Positions 44,947 through 55,266 are shown, numbered from the stretch's first letter. The stretch: DNA of 64,000 nt from Crateriforma conspicua (GCF_007752935.1 NZ_CP036319.1:4940501-5004500), one strand, 5' to 3'. Numbers and translations are program-made. Notes: generated by a model not told the origin, from the letters alone.

Positions 44947-47127
44947 ATGTCGGTGGACACCTATTCGATCTGCCCTTGCGGCAACGGCAAGAAGATCAAA
45001 TTCTGCAAGTGCAAGGACTCGATCCACGACATGGATCGCGTGATCAAAATGGTCGAAGGCGGCCAGGTCGTCCCGGCACTTGATCGGCTGGCGGCGATCC
45101 TGGAAGAACACCCCGACGCCGCATGGGCATTGGCGATCCGCGGCCGACTGTTGATTGATTTGCGTGAATACGACACGTTGGCCGAAAACGCCGAACGGTT
45201 CATGCGATTGCAGCCCAGCAACCCATTGGCGTTGACCCAGCGTGCGGCCGCCAAGCTATTCAGCGGGGACGTCGAATCAGCCACCGGATCAATGCTGGAC
45301 GCTTTGACCGAGAGCGGTCGCGAGGTCGACAGCTTCGTCATCAGCGTCGCATCGGTGTTGTCCTACACGCTGCTGCAAACCGGCGCTTTCCTGACCGCCC
45401 GCGCCTATGCAACGCTGGCGGTGATGGCCGAGGGCTTTGAAGGCCAAAACGCGGCCATGGATGTCTTGGGGCAATTGAATCACGCCCCGACGATTCCAAT
45501 GCTGTTGAAATCGTTGCCCGAACCGATTTCGCGTCCGTCGACGGTTGATTGGGGCGAGCGTTTTGACGAAGCCCAGGGATTGCTTCGCAGCAACAAGGTC
45601 GTGCTGGCTGAAACGAAGCTGCAGTCTTTGCAGCGGGTCGCATCGATGGAACCGGCGATTTTGTCGGGCCTGCTGCACTGTGCCATTTGGCGTGGCAATT
45701 TGGAACGTCAATCGGACTTGTTGCGTCAATTGTCCCAGTGCGAATCGCTGGACCAGCAGCAACGTGTCCGTTTCGCGGCGATGGCCGAACTGGTTCATCC
45801 CGACCTGAAGGGAATTTCGGTTTCGTTGACACGCTTGGAAGCGACCATTGGCGATCTGGACGAGATCGAAATGGCGTTCCTGGCCGATTCACGCGTGTTG
45901 AAATTGCCCGCCGAAGCGGCCCAGAGCCTGCGACAGGAGGACGAAGAAGTCGCCCCACGCGTTGCGTTTCAAATCTTGGATCGTGACCGCCCCGAACCGA
46001 CCGAAGCACCGAGCGTCGACAATTTCCCCCGATCCCTTGCCATTGTTTTGTTGTATGGCAAGCAGACCGATCGTGATGCCAAATTGATCGCGTTGGACAT
46101 GCAATCCGCCGACGCGGAAACGGTTCAATCCAAACTGTCCGAACTCTTGCCCGGGGTTGAATATCAGTCGACCCAGGATCGTCAATTGCCTTTCTTGGTC
46201 GCGGCACGTCCGCAATTGGCCTTGGTCCAGTTCGAAGCCGATCCGCTGGCCGTGGACGAAACCATCGTCTCGATCCAGCGCAGCGAGGTCGCCGACCGTT
46301 TGACAAAGATCGCGTTGCCCATGCTGGGTGACCGTTCACTGGTCGACGCGGCCCAGGATTCGGACGCGAAGTTCGACTGTTCGGTGGCCGTCACGATCAT
46401 GGAGTCCTATGACTTGCTGACGTCGTTGGACGAAGAATTGTCGGGCAAGATTCGATCCGCCGCCAACGTGGATGCGTTGCCCGGACTGACCATCAGCGAT
46501 GACGATATCGAAGACGTCGCCAATGTTGATCTGAACCGGGTCGATGTGGCGGGGCTGAACAACGAGTCGCGGATCTACTTGATGAACCGCGCCCAGCAGG
46601 TCTCCGCGACGCCACTGCTGCGTCGAGTCGCCCAATCCATCCTGGATTCCAACATCCGCAACGAAAACCCGGATGTGACCATCATGGCCTATTTTGCTTT
46701 GGTGGGCAGTTCGACGAACTTCAAGTCCAAGCTTGCCCTGCTGGACGAAGCCAAAGCGTACGCCAAGGCGAACGACCGGGTCACGCCACGGATGCTGTTC
46801 TTGGAACTGGAACTGCGATTGCAAGCACGCGACGGCGAAGGTTTCCAGCAATCGTTGCGAGAGGTGTCGGAAACCTATGGCAATAACCCGGAAGTCATGG
46901 CCCAGCTGCAGCAAATGCTGATGTCATGGGGACTGATTCGCCCGGACGGATCGCCGCGTAACGCCGGCCCGGCTGCTGCGGCACCGGCTTCGCCGCAAGC
47001 AGAATCGGGTTTGTGGACTCCGGATTCCGGTAGCCCCGCAGCGGCGCCCCCCGCCGCATCGGGTCCGCCCGCATCGGCCCCAGAAAGTGGTAGCGGTGGC
47101 AAGCTTTGGGTCCCCGGCATGGACTGA
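44947..47127 (+). CDS. SEC-C zinc-motif protein with TPR-like repeats
   Basis: A 726-residue soluble protein. The first 25 residues hold CPCGNGKKIKFCKCK, a SEC-C-type zinc knuckle (Cys9, Cys11, Cys20, Cys22) as at the C-terminus of SecA. Residues about 40-170 look like TPR repeats (ALDRLAAILEEHPDAAWALAIRG, ERFMRLQPSNPLALTQ), and helical repeats continue to about 690. The tail is rich in Ala, Pro and Gly. ATG at 44947 gives the motif right at the N-terminus. The role is unknown; SEC-C knuckles bind ribosomes or SecB, so a scaffold near ribosomes or translocation is possible. ribD starts nine bases downstream. Confidence 0.77.
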   Translation: MSVDTYSICPCGNGKKIKFCKCKDSIHDMDRVIKMVEGGQVVPALDRLAAILEEHPDAAWALAIRGRLLIDLREYDTLAENAERFMRLQPSNPLALTQRAAAKLFSGDVESATGSMLDALTESGREVDSFVISVASVLSYTLLQTGAFLTARAYATLAVMAEGFEGQNAAMDVLGQLNHAPTIPMLLKSLPEPISRPSTVDWGERFDEAQGLLRSNKVVLAETKLQSLQRVASMEPAILSGLLHCAIWRGNLERQSDLLRQLSQCESLDQQQRVRFAAMAELVHPDLKGISVSLTRLEATIGDLDEIEMAFLADSRVLKLPAEAAQSLRQEDEEVAPRVAFQILDRDRPEPTEAPSVDNFPRSLAIVLLYGKQTDRDAKLIALDMQSADAETVQSKLSELLPGVEYQSTQDRQLPFLVAARPQLALVQFEADPLAVDETIVSIQRSEVADRLTKIALPMLGDRSLVDAAQDSDAKFDCSVAVTIMESYDLLTSLDEELSGKIRSAANVDALPGLTISDDDIEDVANVDLNRVDVAGLNNESRIYLMNRAQQVSATPLLRRVAQSILDSNIRNENPDVTIMAYFALVGSSTNFKSKLALLDEAKAYAKANDRVTPRMLFLELELRLQARDGEGFQQSLREVSETYGNNPEVMAQLQQMLMSWGLIRPDGSPRNAGPAAAAPASPQAESGLWTPDSGSPAAAPPAASGPPASAPESGSGGKLWVPGMD

Positions 47128-47136
47128 TTTCAGCGA

Positions 47137-48405
47137 ATGCCTGACGACAGCACGCCCGCCGACGAACCGTCGGGCCCCGATCATCCCGATCCAATTTCAA
47201 CGCCGCCGCCACGTCGCGGCGAATTGGCGCCCGCCCAATTTGCCACGCCCGCGGATGCCGCCGAAGCTGACCAGCGATGGATGCAAGATGCCTTGCGTTT
47301 GGCAACGGCGGGACAGGGTCACGTGGAACCGAACCCCATGGTCGGATGCGTGCTGGTTCGCGACGGCCGCTTGATCGGTCAAGGTTACCACCGGAAGTTT
47401 GGCGGTCCCCACGCGGAAGTCGAAGCGATCCGGGATTGCCTGGCGAGTGGCCAGACGACGGTCGGCTGCACAGCCTATGTCACCTTGGAACCCTGCTGTC
47501 ATCACGGAAAAACACCTCCTTGCACCGGAGCCTTGATCGACGCACAGGTTCATCGCGTCGTTATCGCAGTTGCTGACCCGTTCAAACAGGTCGACCACGG
47601 CGGCATTCGGCAATTGACTGATGCAGGGATTCGCGTCGACGTCGGTGTTTTAGAATCGGAGGCACGGTTTATCCTGGCCCCCTATCTGAAACGCATCACG
47701 ACGGGAATCCCGTGGATGATCGCCAAATGGGCGATGACCGCCGACGGCAGGATCGCGACCGTCACGGGCCAGAGTCAATGGATTACCGGCACGGACAGCC
47801 GGGCCGATGTCCATCAAACCCGCGGACGCGTCGATGCGATCGTCGTGGGAATGGGGACGATGTCGGCGGATGATCCGTTACTGACCGCTCGACCGCCGGG
47901 GGCCAGGGTCGCCCAGCGTCTGGTTTTCTGTCGAACGTCGCTGCCCGGCGAAACATCGCGATTGGTGCAGACGGCGGATCAGATTCCGACCACTTGTGTC
48001 GCCCCGGAAGACCTGAACCCAGTATCACAAAAACGTCTGGCCGACCTGGGTGTACGTTTTCTGCGGCCGACCGCAGAACCACCCTGTGATCAGGTAGCTC
48101 GATCGAACGATTGTGGGCCGGCGGAGATGGACCCGCCACTTCGCCGGGTCATGCGAACGTTGAGCCATGAAGGCGCAACCAACGTCTTGTTGGAATGCGG
48201 TGGGCGTTTAATGGCCAGTTTTCTTTCCGAAAACCTTCCCGACGAGTTTCACATCTATGTCGGCGCGAAGGTCTTTGGCGGTCACACGGCCCCTGGTCCG
48301 GTGGGCGGAGCTGGGATTTCGGCTATCGGTGAGAGCCCCGCGTTGGAATTGGTCGAATCCAGAGCCATCGGCGAAGACGTCAAAATTATTTATCGGCGGA
48401 AGTGA
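47137..48405 (+). CDS. ribD: Bifunctional riboflavin biosynthesis deaminase/reductase RibD
   Basis: A 422-residue protein. The deaminase domain (about 46-190) has the zinc site His92-Ala-Glu94 in GGPHAEVEA and the Cys pair in LEPCCHHGKTPPC (Cys120, Cys129). The reductase domain (about 195-420) begins PWMIAKWAMTADGRIAT and ends LECGGRLMASF and YRRK. It converts the first pyrimidine intermediate of riboflavin synthesis in two steps. The first 45 residues are a proline- and aspartate-rich extension not usual in the family. No FMN riboswitch precedes it; it follows the SEC-C/TPR gene by nine bases. Confidence 0.95.
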   Translation: MPDDSTPADEPSGPDHPDPISTPPPRRGELAPAQFATPADAAEADQRWMQDALRLATAGQGHVEPNPMVGCVLVRDGRLIGQGYHRKFGGPHAEVEAIRDCLASGQTTVGCTAYVTLEPCCHHGKTPPCTGALIDAQVHRVVIAVADPFKQVDHGGIRQLTDAGIRVDVGVLESEARFILAPYLKRITTGIPWMIAKWAMTADGRIATVTGQSQWITGTDSRADVHQTRGRVDAIVVGMGTMSADDPLLTARPPGARVAQRLVFCRTSLPGETSRLVQTADQIPTTCVAPEDLNPVSQKRLADLGVRFLRPTAEPPCDQVARSNDCGPAEMDPPLRRVMRTLSHEGATNVLLECGGRLMASFLSENLPDEFHIYVGAKVFGGHTAPGPVGGAGISAIGESPALELVESRAIGEDVKIIYRRK

Positions 48406-48697
48406 GAATCTTGCACCGTGATCGCGTGAAACGCTTTTTCTGCCGACCCTAGGCATTTCGTCGCAACCGCGCTCTTTATTTCTTCTCCCAATTTTGACGA
48501 TAACCGGGGAAACGGACTCGTCGGGCTGGCCCCGACAAGAGGGCCGGCTGATGCGTCCATATCGATTCGCTCCCAGAGAGGGTTTGCCACCGAGAGACTG
48601 ACTTGCCTACATACGCACCGCAAAATGGATTGGTGTTTGGTGTTGGTCCTTTGGCGGGCCCTCTTAAAACACGCTGAAAGGCGAAGAGGGTTCCGGG

Positions 48698-49678
48698 ATG
48701 AGATGGCGTTGTTTGCTTGCCGTGATACTCGGCTTGTCCATGACGGACGTGGCGACTTTTGCTCAAGGTCGCCCGGAGGCTGAGCGTCTTTCCCCGACCC
48801 CATCGTCGCTGACAAGCGACATGTCTTTTGACGACCACGGGATGGCCCGTTTCATCTTGGTCGGCGGCCGATTGCAGCTTCACCCGCTGCAGCATCGAAA
48901 GGGCCGCGAAACCCGCGATCGTGGTGGTGTCTTTGAAAGTATTTCGGTCCAATCGCACGCGGGTCTGCCGACACTGCAGTACACGTTTCAATCGGCTGAG
49001 TGTCACTTGTCATTGAACGTCCAGGACGCCAAGTCGATCCGGATGGAATTGTTCGTCACCGACACGCAACGTCGTGATGTGCTGGAACAATACGAAGGCA
49101 AGCCCGTCCGCTGGATCACCGATGACACCATCGAAGCAGACAGCCTGTTGCACCTGAGAAGGCAAAACCCACAGTCCTTTGACAAGACGTTTGGTGAAAT
49201 CGTTGCCCATCTGTTGCGTGGCCAATCGCTGCACGCGTTCAGCCGAAATGTCGACCGCAAGCTGATCCACTTGGTTTCGTCCACCGACACGGCGCTGCCG
49301 CGTCAGGACCAGATTCAACAGTGGATCGAAGCATTGTCGGCCGATCAGATCGGTAAACGTCAAACCGCACAAAACCAACTGTTGCGTGTGGGCACCCCCG
49401 TCCTGCAGATGCTGGATGCCATCCCGAGCGAACACTTGGATGCGGAACAACGGTATCGCATCAAACAGATCCGCCGACGCTTGACCCCAACCATGGAAGA
49501 CTCCGTCGCGTCGTGGGCCCACCGTTTGGCCATGGACCGACAGTACTTTGCGACCATCGCGGGTGACTTACCGATCGACCAACAGTTGATCGTCAACCGA
49601 CACTTAGAATCATTGGGCATGGAACCCATCGTCGGTTCGTCCGAAAGCTTGGTTCATGTGGCGACGTCATCGGATTGA
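48698..49678 (+). CDS. Secreted hypothetical protein
   Basis: A 326-residue protein with a signal peptide (MRWRCLLAVILGLSMTDVA, cleavage near TFAQG) and an AGAGGG ribosome binding site. The middle (about 60-185) is beta-rich and may bind a ligand (LQYTFQSAECHLSLNVQDAK); the C-terminal third is helical and HEAT-like (TAQNQLLRVGTPVLQMLDAI, a RIKQIRRRL segment). No family was recognised. A GTCGGG/CCCGAC hairpin (48520-48536) lies in the 292-bp region before it. It converges on the asparagine-synthase-like gene. Confidence 0.68.
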   Translation: MRWRCLLAVILGLSMTDVATFAQGRPEAERLSPTPSSLTSDMSFDDHGMARFILVGGRLQLHPLQHRKGRETRDRGGVFESISVQSHAGLPTLQYTFQSAECHLSLNVQDAKSIRMELFVTDTQRRDVLEQYEGKPVRWITDDTIEADSLLHLRRQNPQSFDKTFGEIVAHLLRGQSLHAFSRNVDRKLIHLVSSTDTALPRQDQIQQWIEALSADQIGKRQTAQNQLLRVGTPVLQMLDAIPSEHLDAEQRYRIKQIRRRLTPTMEDSVASWAHRLAMDRQYFATIAGDLPIDQQLIVNRHLESLGMEPIVGSSESLVHVATSSD

Positions 49679-49802
49679 ATCGAACCGGACCGACCTAATG
49701 GTGCGGACGATTTGTTCTGGCGCTCTGCGTCAGTGAATCTGATGTTGTCACGACAAGCAACGACGGCCACTGAACCAGGAATCGTCGATGGCTTGTTGCT
49801 AA

Positions 49803-51182
49803 TTAGTGAACCTGGACGTCTGCGGTCCCACGCTGGATCGACGCGAAAGCATCGCGGTAGGCCTGTTCCTTTTCCGGGAACAACGGCCCCTGGTCGATCG
49901 GCCCCACCGCACCGTGCTGAAAACGACTTTTGGGAAACACCGGCATCGTTACACCGCAAATCTGCTGGATTCCTGACGCCACGATTTGCCCCTTCAAATC
50001 GTAAAGACGCTGATGGTCCCAGTCGGTCAAACCGACAAAGGGAATCGCTTCGGCCACTTCGATCACCGCCGTGGTGGCATAGGGGCTGAACCCTTCAAAG
50101 CCAAACTTCTTTGCCGGTGCCGCGGTACGCACGTGACCACGACTTTGGCCGCCGCTGTAGGTCAGTGAATGCTTGACCGCGTCGACGCCCCACCCCTCTT
50201 GGTAAAGCATTCGATTCCCCAACACGCTGCGAATGGTTAGCTCGGGATTCTCTTCGATTGGATAGTCCTTCAAGTTTTCATCGCCGCCATCGCCATCGAT
50301 CAAGTATTTCCAAGTGGGATAGCGACGTCGGACTTCGCGCAGCAGGGCGATTCCCATGGCGGCCGCCTGGACGTCCAAGGGCTTGTAGTCTTCGATGACT
50401 TGCACCGCTTCGCGCCAGTCGACCGCGTTGGGTTCGACTTTCACGGGCTCCCACAACATCTGCAAGTTCATCGATTCCAAACACGCCAACGCCTGGCGGG
50501 CATCGGTTGAATCTTCGTCACCGACATTCAGCGTGAACGCCTTTAACCTGGCTGGCGACTGGCCGCGACGGCGAAGTAAAAAATCCATCAACACGACGAT
50601 CGACGTGCTGTCGATACCGCCGCTGAACATGACACCAATCGGCGCATCGGCGGGGAGGGATTCCAGCCACTGATCGCAAATTTCCGCCAAGCGTCCGATG
50701 TAGGCTTGGCCGATCGCTTGGACATTGCCGGGCAACCGGTTTCGCGGCGGCGCAAAGAAACGTGTCAGCGCGGGGTTCGGGTCGGGGCAACCGACCAATT
50801 GCAATTCCAATAGATGATGTGCCGGAACCATCCGTGTGTACGCCGCGCGGAATTGATCTCCCAAACCTTCACGCATCAGTTGTTGACGGATTTCGTCAAT
50901 CCGCTCGGCAATAATCAACGCCGGTCCCTCGGCCCGCTTGGCCAAAAAATACCGCATGGGGCGTCCGATCGACCGGGCCATGCGGATGGTCTTTCCCGAC
51001 TTTGCACAGATCGCAAATTGACCTTGAATCTGTGCCACTCGAGATGCGTCGCCGCTGGCAACCGCTTCGACGGCTTGGTCAAAGGTTCCCGACAGCAAAA
51101 TGTTTCCGGCAGGATCCATCAGGTCGACAATGCGGTCGATCAAGGCGGTCGGCTGGTCTTGAAAAGTTCGTGACGGATTCAT
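49803..51182 (-). CDS. Asparagine-synthase-like enzyme lacking the glutaminase cysteine
   Basis: A 459-residue protein with the PP-loop SGGIDST at residues 187-193 and the second synthase motif YLIDGDGGDENLKDYP (about 290), marking the asparagine synthase C-terminal domain that adenylates a carboxylate. The N-terminal 170 residues resemble the glutamine-hydrolase fold, but residue 2 is Asn, not the nucleophilic Cys. So it either uses free ammonia or another amine, or forms rings as beta-lactam synthetases do. It is divergent from the FAAL-ACP-oxoamine synthase gene, which suggests a joint biosynthetic role. Confidence 0.82.
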   Translation of the reverse strand: MNPSRTFQDQPTALIDRIVDLMDPAGNILLSGTFDQAVEAVASGDASRVAQIQGQFAICAKSGKTIRMARSIGRPMRYFLAKRAEGPALIIAERIDEIRQQLMREGLGDQFRAAYTRMVPAHHLLELQLVGCPDPNPALTRFFAPPRNRLPGNVQAIGQAYIGRLAEICDQWLESLPADAPIGVMFSGGIDSTSIVVLMDFLLRRRGQSPARLKAFTLNVGDEDSTDARQALACLESMNLQMLWEPVKVEPNAVDWREAVQVIEDYKPLDVQAAAMGIALLREVRRRYPTWKYLIDGDGGDENLKDYPIEENPELTIRSVLGNRMLYQEGWGVDAVKHSLTYSGGQSRGHVRTAAPAKKFGFEGFSPYATTAVIEVAEAIPFVGLTDWDHQRLYDLKGQIVASGIQQICGVTMPVFPKSRFQHGAVGPIDQGPLFPEKEQAYRDAFASIQRGTADVQVH

Positions 51183-51510
51183 CGAGTCTTTGCCAAATGG
51201 GGTGGTTCGAGACGAACTCGCAACATTTCAGTCAGGGGATGATGGCCCGGGCCACAGAGGCGAAGATCGGGCCGCAAAAGCGTCCCGTCAATATACGGCT
51301 GACCGGCGGTGGCGGTCGCTATCCGGCGACAATCGCGGCACTGATCAGGGCATTCCGACCGTGTTCAACGGCCAGACGGGATCGTCATCGATTCGGGTCA
51401 ATCGCAACGATTTTGCGGGCAGACCACATTCGGCGTGAAGGCTTAACCAACATGACGGTTGATCCGGACAGGCAGTCTAGGCGCTGCAATCGAACCCGAT
51501 TTCGGACACA
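51183..51510. other. Divergent intergenic region of the asn-synthase-like and FAAL genes
   Basis: A 328-bp gap that should hold the promoters of both genes. No reading frame, strong hairpin, repeat or convincing promoter pair was seen. Confidence 0.45.
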
Positions 51511-54500
51511 ATGGGCGGCCTAGTAAGAATGGACGCGTGCCGACGCTGCCGACACGACGATTTTTTCGACGTGCGGGTCGCTCGCCTGTGCCGAAACCTT
51601 CCTTCGGCAACTGACACGGAAGCGGCTCGATTTTGGCAAACCGATTTCACTCCCGAATTATCAGCGACTTCGCCCGTGGACCTGTCCTTCTATGGTGATG
51701 ATCAGTTACCTCCCCAGGATAACTTTCCGGGAATCCTGAGCCACTGGGCGATGCTGCGTGGCGACCAGCCGGCGTATTACTTTACCGACGCCGAGACCCT
51801 GGAAGAAAAGCTGACCTATCGCGAACTGTGGGACGAAGTCCGCGGGTTGGCGGGGTATCTGCAAAGCCGGTGTGGCATTCGGCCGGGCGACCGAGTCCTG
51901 TTGATCTATCCGCCGGGCCTGGATTTCGTGATCGGTTTTTACGCCTGTCACGCCGCCGGTGCGATCGCCGTGCCCGCGTTTCCCCCCCGTCGCAACCGCA
52001 AGGCGTCGCGGATCCGATCGATCGTGGTCGACGCCGACGCACGGTGGGCGTTGTCGACGCAATCGGTCGTCGAACAGTTGACCGGCGACCAATTTCATGA
52101 GGATCTGCTTGGCGTCCAAATGCTGGGCACCGATGATCCGTCGACACGAAAGCCGGACCGCTGGCGCCGGCCCAAGCTGGACGGCGATTCGTTGGCGGTG
52201 CTGCAGTACACGTCGGGTTCGACCGGTTCGCCCAAAGGCGTGATGCTGACCCAGCGGAATTTGGTCACCAACACGAAGTTCATCAAGCAGGCCTTTGAAC
52301 CGCCCGCGGACACGGTGGCGATGACCTGGCTGCCGACGTACCACGACATGGGTTTGGTCGGTGGGGTTTTGATGCCGATGTTTGTCGGCGTCCCGAATGT
52401 TTTGATGAGCCCGATGACGTTCTTGCAACGTCCGTCGCGTTGGTTCCAAAGCATTTCAAAGTACGGCGTGACCGTCAGCGGCGGCCCCAACTTTGCCTAT
52501 CAGTTGTGTGTCGACAAAATCGACGACAGCGAACTGGAAGGCGTCGATTTGTCGACCTTCAAGATTGCGTTCAACGGCGCCGAACCGATCCGGGCTTCCA
52601 CGCTGGACGCGTTCACACGGCGTTTTGAAAAGTACGGGTTTGACCATCGTTCACACCTGCCTTGTTACGGGATGGCTGAAACCACGTTGCTGGTGACCGG
52701 TGGTCCGTCCAACCCCCGTCCTGTGACGAGCTGGTTTGACGGCGGTGCGTTGGATGAAAAAGCCGTCCGTCCGGCCAGCGAAGATCAGCAAGGCGCCCGA
52801 CAATTGGTCGCCTGTGGCCGCGTCTTGGAAGACGAATCAGTGCTGGTCGTCGATCCGGAAACCTGCGAAGTCAATGCGTCCGATGCGATCGGCGAAATCT
52901 GGGTGCAAAGCGACTGTGTGGGACAGGGATACTGGCGTCGTACGGAGGATTCCGAACGGACCTTCAACGCGTTCACCGCTGACGGCGACGGCCCATATTT
53001 GCGAACCGGCGACTTGGGCTTTTTGTACGAAGGCCAGCTGTACGTTTCCGGTCGTCTGAAAGACATGATCATCGTGCGGGGCGTGAATCGATACCCGCAA
53101 GACATCGAAGCGACTGTGGAACGCGCCAGCGATGTCATCCAAGCGGGTTCCGTCGCAGCGTTTGCCATGAACCACGACGACCGCGAACAGTTGGTGATCG
53201 TCGCCGAGGCGGTTCGGCGCCGTGATCACGACTGGGATAGGGAACTGCAGCGTATCCGCCGCGCGGTAACCGAAGAACATGAATTGCCGCCTGATGCGGT
53301 CTACATCGTTCGCAACAGCAGTGTTCCCAAGACCAGCAGTGGCAAGATCCAGCGTCACGCTTGTCTGCATGCGGTTCGCGACGGCAATTTGAAACTGATC
53401 GCCAAATGGGTGCGTTGGGAAGAAGACGGCACGTCGGTGACGGCCGATGGCGATGCGGTTCCCATGATGCGTGCCGCCGCGGCGACCGGTTCCGATCCCG
53501 ACCAAGCCGCAAACCGTGATTTGAATCCGGCGATTGTTGATGCCGTGCTGCACCATATTCGTCGGGTGGCCGGTGATCGTGCCACAACGCTTCACCTGGA
53601 CACCAACATCGTCTTGGACCTGGGGCTGGACAGTCTGGAGCGACTGGAAATCGCCCAGAATCTAGAACGCACCTTCGGCGGACGATTCCCCGAACAAGTC
53701 CTGGATGAAATTGAAACGGTTGCGCAAACCGCTTCGGCCATCGAACGCTACCTTCCGCCCGGCGGTGAGAGCAGGGCAAAGACGTTGCTGGACCAAGCGT
53801 CGGATCAGCCCGTTGACGCCGACTCGGAAACGCCCACCGCGCCCCGACAAGTCGTTGAACCGGAGTTCGACATCAGCCAGTTTGCCGAATACCGGCGGCT
53901 GAAAGCGACCATGCAGCAGATGGCCATGACGGGGGTCCCCAATCCCTACTTCACGGTTCACGAACAAGTTGTCAACGACCGGACACGGATCGACGGTCGT
54001 GAATTGATCAGTTTTGCCAGTTACAACTACTTGGGCATGAGCGGGCATCCGGCGGTGACCGCTGCCGCCGCCGAAGCGGTGAAAAAGTACGGGACCAGTG
54101 TTTCGGCCAGTCGTTTGGTTTCGGGCGAAAAACCGATCCACGGGCAACTCGAACAATTGATCGCCGATTGGGTGGGTGTGGACGCTTCGATCACCATGGT
54201 GGGCGGTCATGCGACCAACGAAACGACGATTGGTCACTTGGTCGGTCACGGTGACCTGATCATTCACGATGCGCTTGCCCACAACAGCATCGTCCAGGGT
54301 GCGTTGTTGTCGGGCGCGAAACGCCGGCCTTTCCCGCACAACGATTACGAGACGCTTGATCGCGTGCTTTCGGATTGCCGATCCCAGTACCGCCGCGTGC
54401 TGATCGTGATTGAGGGCGTATACAGCATGGACGGCGATTTCGCCGATGTGCCGGAGTTCGTCAAAGTCAAGAAACGGCACCAAGCGATGCTGATGGTGGA

Positions 54501-55086
54501 CGAAGCCCACAGTTTCGGCACGATGGGGGCAACCGGACACGGGATCGCGGAGCACTTCGCGATGGACGCCCGTGAAGTCGATATCTGGATGGGCACCCTT
54601 AGCAAGTCGGCCGCATCGTGTGGCGGGTACATCGCCGGCAGCAAGGAATTGATCGAATTGCTGCGTTACACCGCCCCCGGTTTCGTCTTCAGCGTCGGCA
54701 TGCCGCCGGCCCAGGTGGCCGCTGCGATCGCGTCATTGCAGACGCTGGACGCGGAACCCGAACGGGTTCAAAAACTGCGTGAAAACAGCGAATTGTTTTT
54801 ATCGCTGTGTCAGGATCGTGGGCTGGACACGGGCGACAGTGGTCAAACGCCAGTGGTTCCCGTGATCACGGGCAATTCGATGGTGGCGCTTCGGCTGTCA
54901 CACCGGCTGAAGGCGGATGGAATCAACGTCCAGCCAATTCTGTACCCCGCCGTCGACGAATCAGCGGCTAGATTGCGGTTTTTCATCACTTGCGAGCACA
55001 GCGAAGACCAAATTCGGTTCACCGTCGAACGTACCGCCCACCACTTGGCGGAACTGGGATTCCAAACGGCTTCGGTCGCCGGATGA
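51511..55086 (+). CDS. FAAL-ACP-alpha-oxoamine synthase single-chain fusion
   Basis: A 1191-residue three-part enzyme. Residues about 60-640 are a fatty acyl-AMP ligase: YTSGSTGSPKG near 233, YGMAETT and GRLKDMIIVRGVNRYP. Residues about 670-750 are an acyl carrier protein with phosphopantetheine Ser708 in LGLDSLERLE. Residues about 795-1185 are a PLP-dependent alpha-oxoamine synthase (AONS/serine palmitoyltransferase family) with YNYLGMSGHP, VDEAHSFGTMG and PLP-Lys1032 in GTLSKSAASCGG. It should load a fatty acid onto its ACP and condense it with an amino acid, releasing CO2 and giving an acyl amino-ketone. The precise N-terminus is uncertain. Confidence 0.92.
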   Translation: MGGLVRMDACRRCRHDDFFDVRVARLCRNLPSATDTEAARFWQTDFTPELSATSPVDLSFYGDDQLPPQDNFPGILSHWAMLRGDQPAYYFTDAETLEEKLTYRELWDEVRGLAGYLQSRCGIRPGDRVLLIYPPGLDFVIGFYACHAAGAIAVPAFPPRRNRKASRIRSIVVDADARWALSTQSVVEQLTGDQFHEDLLGVQMLGTDDPSTRKPDRWRRPKLDGDSLAVLQYTSGSTGSPKGVMLTQRNLVTNTKFIKQAFEPPADTVAMTWLPTYHDMGLVGGVLMPMFVGVPNVLMSPMTFLQRPSRWFQSISKYGVTVSGGPNFAYQLCVDKIDDSELEGVDLSTFKIAFNGAEPIRASTLDAFTRRFEKYGFDHRSHLPCYGMAETTLLVTGGPSNPRPVTSWFDGGALDEKAVRPASEDQQGARQLVACGRVLEDESVLVVDPETCEVNASDAIGEIWVQSDCVGQGYWRRTEDSERTFNAFTADGDGPYLRTGDLGFLYEGQLYVSGRLKDMIIVRGVNRYPQDIEATVERASDVIQAGSVAAFAMNHDDREQLVIVAEAVRRRDHDWDRELQRIRRAVTEEHELPPDAVYIVRNSSVPKTSSGKIQRHACLHAVRDGNLKLIAKWVRWEEDGTSVTADGDAVPMMRAAAATGSDPDQAANRDLNPAIVDAVLHHIRRVAGDRATTLHLDTNIVLDLGLDSLERLEIAQNLERTFGGRFPEQVLDEIETVAQTASAIERYLPPGGESRAKTLLDQASDQPVDADSETPTAPRQVVEPEFDISQFAEYRRLKATMQQMAMTGVPNPYFTVHEQVVNDRTRIDGRELISFASYNYLGMSGHPAVTAAAAEAVKKYGTSVSASRLVSGEKPIHGQLEQLIADWVGVDASITMVGGHATNETTIGHLVGHGDLIIHDALAHNSIVQGALLSGAKRRPFPHNDYETLDRVLSDCRSQYRRVLIVIEGVYSMDGDFADVPEFVKVKKRHQAMLMVDEAHSFGTMGATGHGIAEHFAMDAREVDIWMGTLSKSAASCGGYIAGSKELIELLRYTAPGFVFSVGMPPAQVAAAIASLQTLDAEPERVQKLRENSELFLSLCQDRGLDTGDSGQTPVVPVITGNSMVALRLSHRLKADGINVQPILYPAVDESAARLRFFITCEHSEDQIRFTVERTAHHLAELGFQTASVAG

Positions 55087-55266
55087 CTCTGTCCGTGGCG
55101 TCGCACCGACGCGGCGTGCCGCTGTAGTGACTTGCCAAAGGCGACGGCTGCTTTAAAATCTGAGTTTGTCGCGAAGTCGTCCTGTCTTGATCGGAGTGTT
55201 GATGCGGCTGCAACACGGACAAAACGACGGTCGCGACGCATGCCAATCAAAAAGGGAGAAACACAC

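Noticed and set aside
47128-47136. FMN riboswitch before ribD
   Set aside because: There are only nine bases between ribD and the gene before it, and no leader that could form the element.
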